Assembly (NCBI GenBank): GCA_958450365.1
Contig: CAUEEP010000740.1
Span: 2,049,501 to 2,113,500 of the forward strand
From: Mesorhabditis belari
Taxonomy: Eukaryota; Nematoda; Chromadorea; Rhabditida; Rhabditidae
DNA length: 64,000 bases
Direction: 5' to 3'
The position numbers and the translations under genes are program-made. Each line of letters begins with the position of its first letter. The first letter of the stretch is position 1. Positions 42,713 through 53,112 of the stretch are shown piece by piece. Under the pieces are notes generated by a model that saw nothing but the letters and a program-made list of their open reading frames with translations, did not search any database and had not been told where the DNA came from.

Positions 42713-45502
42713 TCAAGAACACACAAGCGAACGCGGTTTTTTGCAGACAAAGACAATCGGTGTGTGGCTGGTGTCCCCAGAAGGTAAATCGTTCCACTTT
42801 TTCAACAAATCCGGATGCCGTAGATTCATCTGGAATCTTTTAGGTTCTATTCACAGGCTTTTATCTTTCAAGTTTTTATTTTTGATGTTTATCGAGTAGA
42901 AAATTTTTTTTTTGTAAAGCGAAACGAACAGCCACGGCAGTCTCCTGCAGTTGATTCGGTTCGTTGGGTGACCAATGTGTGAAATGCACCGAGCTCCCAT
43001 CTGTCCACTCAAAGCGTGCTCTATCGACAGAATTCCTCTGCAAAAGTTTTGATTCTTGAAAGTCCCCTTTCTGAGAGAGACTGACCTGAAGTCCAATCCA
43101 GGTCCACCAAGAACCCGTGTCCTTGCCTAAAAAAAGAATCGCCGAACAATTTTCTACTATGTACTACCAAGAAACTATGTACTACCAACTTATATAAAAC
43201 ATACTGAGTCGAAAAACAAAAGAGTTCTCGGCGAAGTTGTGAATTGAAACTAAATGCGCTTCTTCTTGTTGACAATAACTCTCGGCGTCTGAGTGAATTA
43301 GTTTTCTTTCAAAAACCTTAAATTACCATTTAACAATTACCAATTAATAAGTGCTTTTACGAAAAAAAAAACCTTATAACACGAAGAGCTGAATGATGAC
43401 CATCCATTAAGACACTCATCAAGACAATGCTTGAAATTGGCGCTGACAAGTTTGTGTCCAAGATGCTTGTCGACCGATTGAATCAATTTCTCAAGGGTAA
43501 CACTCATACCAGATTCGGTTAAACTGTTTTTGAGTGCGATGAGACTTTTGTTGATCAATTTTTCGTTTCCAAAAAGAACGTTTTCTTGAAGTAATGTACC
43601 ACGGGGAATGAGTTCAATCAAAAAACGAATCCATTGGTTCAAATGATGACTCCAGTCACTGAGCTGGCGATGAATAGTCAGCAGTGTATGAATATTTTTG
43701 TCAAGAGTCTCAATCTTTGAGTCCAACTCCTGCTTGTGAGCATCTTTGACCTTACGTTTCTCCTCAACTCTCCGAGCAGTCGCTAAAAATGCCTTTAAAA
43801 GTCTTTGCGAGTCTTTTCGAGTCTTTTCGATGCCTTTAAAAGGAGCTTAGAAAAAGTGAGTGACATTGGAGAGATTTGAAATGCAAAGAATAAAGCCCTA
43901 ACCTCTCACTTCATGAAGATTCATATCAATGGTTCCAAGTCTGATTGACATCGCGGTGAGATCTCCCTTCCCAGATATTTCATCAACACCAATAACAATT
44001 GGCCAAGCCCATTTTGCTAAATACAACATAATAGTTCAAAATATTGGGTTGTCCAGTTATGAATGCGCGTTTTTACTATTGTCTTGAATTCAGCTTTAGA
44101 ATGAGCTATAAAACGTTAAAATTGGACAAATTTAAGGTACTCTCCCAAAAAATCGGAAAGGACTTTTCCATCAACCCAATATTTGGTAGATTTCTCAAGA
44201 TATCGAACAGATGTATATGAGTGTTATATATCATTCGAAAGCTGACGATCTCCCCTACATTTTGGAATAAAAAAGTTTTTGAATTCATTCAACTTTTTGG
44301 GAATTTGACTGCACAAAGGGAGAGGTCGTTTTCGAAAAAACCCATTCCAGCTTAGCTATTCCTCAAGTTTTATGGTGTAAAATAACCGCCCAGAAAAGAA
44401 AAGAAAAGTAAAGATGCTCTGAAATTGTTATATTTTTAAAAAAGTTGTATTGATATATCTATTGGTCAAACATCAAACGGTTAACTCAATTTGAGCGGAG
44501 CCAAAACTTGATCCAAAGGCACCCTTCCATTTTTTGGCCACCTCTTCTTGTGTGCAGTCAATTGGCCCAAAAGCTGAACAAATTCAAAAACTTTTTATAT
44601 CAAAATGTAGAGGAGATCTTCAGCTTTCGAATAATACTCATAAATATCTTTTCTTGATGTCGGTATCCTGAGAAATTTACAAAATAGTAAAAAACGCGCA
44701 TTCATAACTGGACAACCCAATAGTTCAAAATAGGAAAAACAGTTTCGATTTAATTTACGGTACTTTTTGTGTTTTACTTTGCATTTACATTGAAAGTGAA
44801 TCTGTGTTTTAAACACAAAACAAACACAAACCCCAAGACGGTGCTCTCTGTTTTGCTCGCCGCACAGCTGTATGAATTCGGTCCTTTGCATAGTCGAAGT
44901 CGCTTTGCAACTAAAATACTCTGATAAGTTAGACGTTGCCTTCATGAAGATTCATATTCACCTGACTTCGATGGCTCAAATGACTGTGGTACTCTTCATT
45001 GATCATTTGCAATTTTCTACTGATCTCCGTGAGATCGTTCTCCAAAACGCGTTTCTGTTGTTCCAAAACTGATCGTTCATTTGAAATCGCCAATCGTTGG
45101 TCATCGATTTTTTTCAAAAAAGATTCCACTTCGATTTTCTCTTCTTGTAGACGGGGCACAAGAACGTCAATTTGTTTCAAAACTTGAGTATCGTAATCAT
45201 CGGCTTCCACCATTTCACGCAAGTCAAGAAGCAACTGAAATACTCAGAGTCTTTTTAGCTTGAATGTATAATTGTCTGAAAAATTATTTAGGTTTGGATA
45301 AGCATTTCACCTCCTTAAATGAATAGCTGCTTTCTCGATATTCCCTCTTTTGTAGAAGAAAAGTTCGTTGAAGTTCTAGAGATCTCACAACATTTTCATA
45401 TTGCTCAACATATGAGCACAATGAGGGAATGATCAGCATGACTAATCTGCAAACAAATATTTTACATTTGTCTTTTCTCACTTACAACAGCCAGGTAGAC
45501 AT
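42713..45502 (-). CDS. Secreted coiled-coil plus C-type lectin domain protein, with a one-base frameshift
   Basis: Exons: 45486-45502, 45311-45446, 44935-45234, 44832-44910, 43903-44016, 43373-43782, 43205-43315, 43086-43126, 42930-43037, 42713-42829 (TGA). Starts with signal peptide MSTWLLLVMLIIPSLCS, then about 120 residues of Glu/Lys/Leu-rich coiled coil (SFLKKIDDQRLAISNERSVL), a second helical stretch, and a C-terminal CTLD: CLNGWSSFSSSCYK, DAESYC, WWTWIGLQ, FEWTDGSSVHFTHW, the sugar-type motif EPN, WNDLP and FVCKKP. Exon 43,205-43,315 is one base short (111 instead of 112 nt) near 43,258, which shifts frame after YCQQEE; a pseudogene or a sequence error. The two inner-disulphide cysteines are Ala and Ser. 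A MITE occupies intron 4. Confidence 0.8.
44044..44720. mobile_element. Mariner-type foldback MITE in the lectin gene intron
   Basis: Inverted ends TTGGGTTGTCCAGTTATGAA, outer TA dinucleotides, and directly abutting 12-bp direct repeats TAGTTCAAAATA on both sides. The arms keep similarity (AGCTTTCGAA/TTCGAAAGCT region) but the centre is divergent. No transposase frame. Confidence 0.88.
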
Positions 45503-45679
45503 CTTCAGTATAGTGCTCATCGAGAAGAAAGTCGCAATATATTTAGAAATCCTGATAAGAATGCCTTCTCTTCGAGTTCTATAATTTATTAGTCAATTGT
45601 TAAAGACAAACTTTGATCAAAAAAATGAAAATATTAAAGTTAAGAACGAATCGGGAGGAAAGAGAGAATGATGAATAGG

Positions 45680-48102
45680 TCAATCCAGACAATTTTGGCA
45701 ACTAGTGTTCCTGGTCGATAGTTGAGTAAGTTGTTGTTGTGCTGCTTCAGCAGCGACGAGTCGGCTGTTGTTGTGCTGCTCTAGCTGCGACAAGTATCTG
45801 CTCATTTTTGTTTTGTATTCGTTATCAAGTTTTGCCGATTCATCGTTCACCAGTTTTGTCACATTGTTTGTCAGCTCTAGGAATTTGTCCTGGAACTGTG
45901 CTTTCCGTTGCTAAAAAGTCCACATTGAAAGCTTTTCTTGAAGCTCACAAACCTTGGCTTTTACCTTGTCAAGTGTGAGACGATCGGCAACATAACGAAG
46001 CTTAGAAGTGATGTGCTTCTCGGAAACGATCTGGTACAGTCTTGCCGAGTTTCCCACTTGAATGCAATAGCTAACTAAACGTAGAGTCGACTCCAAAATT
46101 ACGAGATCGATTTGGGAATCCTAAAAACTGGATAAATGATGTACATCATTGCGGCCATTTAGAACTAAGAAACTGAATTATTTCTAAAAATCATAAAGAT
46201 TAAAATCGAAACTTTTGCAACAAACCTCTCGCAAGAGCTCCATATTTTCAAGAACGTTCTTCAAATTGTCCGCAATGATGTTTTGATCAATAATCTTTCT
46301 TATGTCGTCAAAGAATTGAACCAAATCGTTCCATTGTCGACGAACCTGCGTTGGACATTTTGTAGAATCATTTGGCTCGTCAAAAATAACTCTAACGTTA
46401 TTTATGGGTTACAGGATTTTACTACAGAATCAATTTTTTAAGATATTCAGCTTATTTCAAATATTCTTTTGAGATTTATTGGCTTGGTGGGTATGAACTG
46501 GCACGTTTTTTGAAATGAAATTTGTACTATTTCTTTAAAGGAACACACTCTAATAAATATAGCCAATAAAACAAATAAACTAATAATTGAAATTTGTCTT
46601 TTCTTATTATATTATTGTGTCGTTCTGACCTTTTGCAAGTATTCCATTGCTTCTCCCAATACTTCGATCACTTTATGCAAATCCACGTGCTCCAAATCCA
46701 TCGATTCCATTTTGCCAACCAATTCACCGAGCGCAGTCCTTCCCTCGATTAGTTCTTGAAACTGTTTCTGCTCTGCGGCTGCCGCCTCATCCAGATGCGA
46801 TTTGCTCATTGACACTAGATCTTTTGGGGCATCGCCGACAACTTTTAAAAATGAGGTGGCCACAACAGTTGCAAAGTCAGTGGCTCGGTCCGATTGCTTC
46901 TGAACAATTTCTATTTTCATTCAAAAAACAAATATTCTTTTCAGATTTAGAACACAAATAGCCCGTTATCATTCAATTTGGCTAACGTTTTTGAGCGTTT
47001 AAAATAAAACATCTAAGACTATATGAAATCTTAAGACTACCTCAAAATTCTCGATAGCTTTTTTCTTTTCCTCCAAGAGTTGTTTGTAACGTTTCTGAGC
47101 AAGTTTGAAATTCTCTTCAGCAGCCTTCCTCTCCTCTTCCAGAGCTTTATTTTTTTTTTCCAGCCATCCCGAATGATTTCGATTTTGTGCATTAGCTGCC
47201 GTTGTGGCCAGTTTAAGCTCGTCGATTTCCTGAAGTACAGTGAGAAACTCTGTTGCAATGTTCTTTGCCGTTTCGCTACATGTTTTCGCCGAATTATTAA
47301 TTCTTCTCGTCAATTGTTCGTTGTATTTTTTGATTCTTGTAGAGTTGGGATTCTAAAATTGACAGTTATTGTATTAATACATTCTAATTATTTAAGCACC
47401 CAGAATAAATGATCTTGGAGAAGCAAACCTGTGTTGTATATTCTATCACCGTCATCAGCACATTGGGCAAATCGATCAACGACTGTTCGATGGTTGCCAT
47501 GGCAGAATGGGCATTGCGGAAGCTATTCGTCATGCTCGTCGTCACCTGGTCGAGACACACACGGAAATATGGGTATTTTAGATGTTTGAAGCCGCCTTCC
47601 GGTTTTGGGAGAGTCGCGTCTTCCACCGAGGCTGATATCACTGCTATACAGTCCATTAAATAAACGGTTTGCGGTGCCTCATAGAGAAGAAGTTTCCCTT
47701 GTGAAAGCTTTGTACAACTCTTGATCACATCCTTGTTCACATCCTGAATCCGGTGGGTTTCTATTGGAATAAATACGCTAGTTTCTGATTTCTGACAATT
47801 TCTGATTCACCTTTTTTCACTGGATCAAGACTAAAATCAAGTTTTTCAAGATGTAGGAAGCTTTTGAGATTTTGTATGTAAGCGGATAGATGTATTCCAA
47901 AAGTCCCAAAAGAGTATTTTACTATTTTATGTTTAGGACTTACATTTTGTACCTTCTGCAGACTTTCGTTCAATTCCCCAACCGCACGCGCTCCTTCTTC
48001 TGTCATGCTAAAACAGGAAACCGACTTTTCATTTAATCAAAAACTTCGAACTCACCATAATGACCAAGAAATCGTCAAACACACAGCAAGAACCCGTAAC
48101 AT
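45680..48102 (-). CDS. Secreted helix-rich protein, twin A of an inverted gene pair
   Basis: Family not recognised. Eight exons: 48056-48102, 47944-48007, 47429-47743, 47041-47352, 46630-46899, 46226-46345, 45953-46120, 45680-45910 (TGA); 508 residues. Starts with a short signal peptide MLRVLAVCLTISWSL. Then TVYLMDCIAVISASVED; a long charged helical region (WLEKKNKALEEERKAAEENF, LLEEKKKAIENFE) likely to form coiled coil; RVRQ-type VRRQWNDLVQFF; and a Gln/Ser-rich end with C-terminal CQNC. No transmembrane segment, so probably secreted. The 42-nt last intron is the smallest in the window. It lies 177 bases upstream of the lectin start on the same strand. Nearly identical to twin B at 53,113-57,238. 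Confidence 0.85.
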
Positions 48103-48584
48103 TTTGTGGAAATTGTGACCATCGAACCTTTTGAGAGACGCCTTTTATCTACGGATTCGTTCTCGAAACTTTGATCATTTGAACTGACAAACAAAATAAA
48201 AAACTAAGAATACTTTAGTAGAAAATGGTGACAAACAAGTGGCCTTATCAGTGAGCTCAAATTTCGTTGCGAGAAAGTGGGAACAATCGTAGAAAACACC
48301 AGTAAACGGGTTTAGATAAAAAACTCAACAACACTGGAAAGCCAAAGAAAAAACAGAAAAAAACAGTTTCCTTTGCCCTTAGCAAAGGAAACTGTTTTTA
48401 GTTTGATAAGGCTTTGATTGCCAATAACTTAATCGTGGCCGCTGTTTGTATTCAACAATTTTTCGGTTTTCGTTTTGTTTTTGAAAATTTTTTGAAAATT
48501 AAATTTTTGTTTATCCATCTTTGTCGAGCTGAAACAATACAAATATTATTCAAAACAAAAAAGTTTTTGCAAAATTTTAATTTT
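48103..48584. other. Upstream region of twin A, inverted-repeat boundary and a hairpin
   Basis: Up to about 48,355 this is the mirror of 52,868-53,112 and so contains the shared promoter side of both twins. At about 48,364-48,398 ACAGTTTCCTTTGC and GCAAAGGAAACTGT form a perfect hairpin with a five-base loop right at the arm boundary. The rest is AT-rich with no gene. Confidence 0.7.
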
Positions 48585-48621
48585 TACCCAAGTTTGAGGT
48601 TGTTGGTTTAATTACCCAAGT

Positions 48622-49566
48622 TTGAGGTTGTTGCGAGATACTGCAACTCTACTTCTACATCTACCGATCTGTAGCGCCCCGAGAAATATGCTGATGAGGA
48701 AGCTTGTGCGCCACCCATACCACCCACTTCCGCCAATTGGAACAATGAAGCTGCCCCCACTCTTCGAGGATGTTGATCTCGCGAAGAAACTCGGAAACGA
48801 TTACCACCTGGTGATTGAGGGACTGCCTGAAGCTGACGTCCATCCCGCCATGACACCGTTTACTAGAAGAGCAGCGGATCGTCACCTTTTGGATGCGATT
48901 TTGGCTTCGTATGGTCTGGATTCAATGGTGGTCCAATCATATAGGATGGGCATCTTCTCTCCGTTTCAACCTAGGCCTCTGAAGGTGATTTTTGGCTCTA
49001 CACACGGTGTGTCGAACTTACTGGGTTCCTTTTATCGTGTTAAGAAGGATTCTCTGCCCTGGTACGCTCGGTTCATTGTGATTCGACGCTCGGACCCAAG
49101 TCGCTACAAGAGCAAGAGGCAGGAGACATTTCCTTCAACCCAAAATGACCCCCTTCCACACCTCGACGTGAACACGACAAGGAGTGTACCTCCGGAACAG
49201 GTTGGAGCTTTGCATGTGACTGCTTCCGAAACGACTGTTGGCATGGCTGCGCAAAAGGATACGACAAGGGAAAGCATGCCGACAGCCTCTACAAAAAAGC
49301 CTCCAGTCAAGAAGGGCCGACCTCCAAAGAGGATTAACTCTACGAAGATTAACCCGCCTGAGTTGCGCCTTCGCAAAGCACACGCATTGTCGGATGTGAA
49401 CGAACCATTAGCAAAGAATTTTCGAGATGAAAGGGAAAACGATGAGGGTGCCTTTCTTATTCACCCATCGGAACGGAGGATTGGAAAGAAACTCCACAAG
49501 CAACAAAGTCAATCAGGCTCGCATTCTACGCAGGAGAAATTTCCCGGCTCGCTTTCCCAAGTTTGA
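48622..49566 (+). CDS. LINE ORF1 (RNA-binding-type protein)
   Basis: 314-codon frame, probably starting further in at the methionine of MKLPPLFEDVDL. It contains YRMGIFSPFQPRPLKVIF, the PRPLKV motif common in CR1-type ORF1 proteins, and then a basic C-terminus (KKPPVKKGRPPKR). It overlaps the start of ORF2 in another frame. Presumed nucleic-acid chaperone for the retrotransposon RNP; function inferred from position. Confidence 0.75.
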   Translation: MRLLRDTATLLLHLPICSAPRNMLMRKLVRHPYHPLPPIGTMKLPPLFEDVDLAKKLGNDYHLVIEGLPEADVHPAMTPFTRRAADRHLLDAILASYGLDSMVVQSYRMGIFSPFQPRPLKVIFGSTHGVSNLLGSFYRVKKDSLPWYARFIVIRRSDPSRYKSKRQETFPSTQNDPLPHLDVNTTRSVPPEQVGALHVTASETTVGMAAQKDTTRESMPTASTKKPPVKKGRPPKRINSTKINPPELRLRKAHALSDVNEPLAKNFRDERENDEGAFLIHPSERRIGKKLHKQQSQSGSHSTQEKFPGSLSQV

Positions 49567-52432
49567 TGCTCTCTTTTCCCCTAGTGTTTTTCTTGCCAAT
49601 GCCCATAGTATAGTTTCAAATAGCAAGAATCGCTTAGCTACTTTTCAGACCATGACTCGTACAAAATCTTATCCATTTCTTGCTATTACCGAGACATGGC
49701 TAGACGACTCTCTAGTTTCCTCTATTCTTGACCCTAGTGACTCTTACCATATTATTAGATGTGATAGAGCCTCTTCCACTAAATCGCATGGTGGCGGTGT
49801 TGTGTTTTTCCTACTTAAGTCTTTTACCCACCATGTAATTTACTGCAGTTCCATCTTTAACTGTGAAATTATAATTGTAGATGTTTATCTTGGCAGAAAG
49901 GTTCGTTTTCTTGTCGTTTATCGACCCCCTAGCGTGAATTATGCTGATACTTCTCGTCTTTTTGATCATTTATCACTTTTCTTGCATGATTCGGAAGTCA
50001 ACATTTTACTAGGCGATTTAAATTTTCATTGATTTTCTAATGACAAATTTTTGTTTGATAAGCACCACCATCCCACCATTTTGCTACAAGATTTCCTTAT
50101 TACATGCTCTCTATTTATTTTAAACACATTTGCTACCTTCTGCCGTTCATTTTCTATTTTAGATCTGGTCTTGTCCGATTTCCCTGATGTTATCATGGAG
50201 TTGAAGCGATTGGAGCCTCTTCCTGGATCTGACCATTATGGGATCACGTTCAAAATTGGAGGACTGCAATTTTCGACTCCTCCGCGGAAAGGTTGCGTGC
50301 ATTTGATTTTAATCCCGACCAAGCGGCTCTTTCCCTCTTAAACTCCCTTAGAGGGAGCTTTTTCTGCTCTAGGACAAATTCTATAGATGATGACTATAAT
50401 TTTCTCTGTTCTAAAATCCTCCTTGCCATAGAAAATTCCTGCACTCACCCTGTAAAATTAGCCCCAAATCATATTACGAGAGCTAAAGCAAGACTTCTAC
50501 ATTTTTTTGAAAGATCTAATTACGCAAATCCTCTGGTTGACCCACTAGTAATCAAAGAACAGCGCAAGCTCTCGAAATTTTGTCAAAAGTTTGAGGCAAA
50601 CATTAAAAGGAAAGCTGTTTATTCGAAAAACAGCAAGTCTTTCTTCTCCTATTTAACCTCTAAAACAAAAGATCGAAAGATAGTCTCCAATTCTTTCGTT
50701 GGCCCCTTAGACAGTACTAAACTTATTTCCAATCCCAGTACAATCGTCACTGAGTTTGCCAAATTCTTTCATATTGTATATGCGGTTACAGATAAAAACG
50801 AACAGTGTCCGGCCTTTCCGGTAAAGCAAATTGAAGTGCAGCCAGATTTCTTAATATGTGTAGCGGACATTGAGAAAGCTTTTTCTAAATTACGGCCTAA
50901 AAAGTCGTCTAGTCCAGATAACCTCTCAGCTTTTGCTATAAAGAGACTTTCTAGAGTACTTACCTACCCTCTTTTAAAACCTTTCAACAAAACTCTTCTC
51001 ATTTCAGATGTCCCCTCTTTTTGGAAACAATCTTTAGTTATTCCCCTTCTCAAAAAATCTCCTAAAAACCTTTTCAGTAACTATCGTCCCATCTCTTTAA
51101 CCTCCCCTGTATCCAAACTTTTTGAAATTATTATCAAAGATAAAATTACAGCTCATCTTGATAAGTATGAACTTATCTCCGACTATCAATTTGGTTTCCT
51201 TAAAAATAAGTCCACCACTTACCAGCTTATTTTAGCTTACCAAGAGTTCTTTAAGGCCGTGGATCAAAAACAACGCAAGCACTATCAGCTTGAAGCTGTG
51301 TTTTTAGATTTTGCTAAAGCTTTCGACTCTGTCCCTATTAAATTCTTAATTCACAAACTACATGCATATAAAATCTGCCCCTCCATGATTTCAGTTATCG
51401 AAAGTTTCCTTACTCAGCGAACTTTCAAAGTTCTTCTAAACGATTCTCCCTCCCCTTCCTTTAATTGCTCTAGCGGTGTACCCCAAGGAAGTATTCTGGG
51501 TCCTATACTTTTTACAATTTACATTAATGATTTAGCTGAATTAAACTTTTCATCTAGGGACTCATCTATCTGGCTTTATGCTGATGACGCTAAACTAACC
51601 TTTAAAATTCCCATCAAAGATGAAGCCGCTAGGCTTGCTTCTTTAAGAGACGCCATGTCAGATCTTGATCTGGTTGAAAAATGGTCCCATAATTGGAAAT
51701 TAGCTTTAGCCTCTACGAAATCCCGTCATTTCTCCACCGGAAATGCTATTTTCCCGCTGAAAATTAATTCTACACCATTAAACAGAATTGGCAAGGAGGA
51801 TCTATATCAGAGATCTTGGAGTCCATATTTCCCCACCTTTAAATTTCTCAAAACACATTGAAATTATTTGCCGTAAAGCTTCTTTTGTCTCTAGTCGTAT
51901 CCTAAAAGCAATTTGTTACCCGAAAATTGACACTTACAGAAAGTGTTTCATCACTTACGTTAGACCCATTCTAGAGTATGCATCTATAGTTTGGTCTCCA
52001 CATACACAAGTTGATATCTCTCGCCTAGCAAAAATCCAGCAGAGATATACTAAGATAGCTCTATGGAAAATAGATTTTTCCAAATTTGCATACTTTAGTT
52101 ACACAGATAGACTCAAAATTTTTGATCTTAAATCTCTTAGACACCGCCGCTTGGTCACGGATTTAATAGAATGTTTCAAAATTGTAAAGGGCAGGCAACC
52201 TATCCATCTTTTTCGAGATTTATTCAAAGTTAATCCCACGGTTAGTTCAAGGAGAGGTTCTTTCGTTTTAGAAATTCCAGTCACCTCCAATAAGTTTGTT
52301 TATAACTCTTTTCCAATAAGAACTGCCAGAATTTGGAATCGACTCCCCAGAGTTTTGAGAGAGTCCAATAGTCTCGAAACCTTTAAATTATCTGTAGATG
52401 ATCTTGAGCTTGAAGCTCTAGTGGATCCTTGA
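49470..52432 (+). pseudogene. LINE ORF2: AP endonuclease and reverse transcriptase, broken
   Basis: The endonuclease part shows ANAHSIVSN, AITETWLDD, VYRPPS, LLGDLNFH and LPGSDHYGI, the APE order. An in-frame TGA at 50,030-50,032 follows LLGDLNFH, the frame shifts near 50,290, and it shifts back near 51,790-51,860. The RT part has RPISLTSPVSKLFE, DYQFGFLKNKST, FLDFAKAFDSV, SGVPQGSILGPILF and the active site WLYADDAKLTF. The tail LRHRRLVTDLIECFKI matches the fragment at 21,640-22,041. Confidence 0.9.
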
Positions 52433-53112
52433 CGTTATCTGTGCTACCCACATTTTACATATATTATATCGTGTTTCTTTTTATCGGCCCTTTTCGTGTT
52501 ATGTGTATGAATTCATGTGTTTTAATCTTAAATCTAGCGCACTTTATCTCAGGTCCTGAATAAAGTATCTATATAAAAAAACATAAGCACATTTTGACAT
52601 ATTATTGAGAAAAATCCTAGACGGCGAATGTTCTTCGTAAAGACAGGGCAATATTTTTTGTAAAAAATAACCTTTCATATTTACCAAGCTAATAGCTAAA
52701 TTTGAGAGTATTAATTTTTGACCATAACTTTCAAACTATCGAAAAACAGCTCACGCGGATTTTTGCCCAATCTAAGTTCAAAAGAAAGATCGAATGTTTT
52801 TTGTTTCTCCGCTGTTGATCTTGAATCAAAAAGAAGTCATCACTTCCCACGCATTCGTTTTATCTTTGGCTTTCCAGTGTTGTTGAGTTTTTTTATCTAA
52901 ACCCGTTTACTGGTGTTTTCTACGATTGTTCCCACTTTCTCGCAACGAAATTTGAGCTCACTGATAAGGCCACTTGTTTGTCACCATTTTTTACTAAAGT
53001 ATTCTTAGTTTTTTTTTATTTTGTTTGTCAGTTTAGATGATCAAAGTTTCGAGAACGAATCCGTAGATAAAAGGCGTCTCTCAAAAGGTTCGGTGGTCAC
53101 AATTTCCACAAA

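Larger units (their letters stand above)
48585..52580 (+). mobile_element. CR1/Jockey-like non-LTR retrotransposon, nearly full length, inactive
   Basis: Two coding regions in the right order (ORF1, then endonuclease plus reverse transcriptase) and a 3' end AATAAAGTATCTATATAAAAAA. ORF2 has one in-frame stop and two frame changes, so it is dead but young. A duplicated CCCAAGTTTGAGGTTGTTG near 48,590 and 48,615 marks the 5' end. It occupies the spacer of the inverted duplication. Confidence 0.88.
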
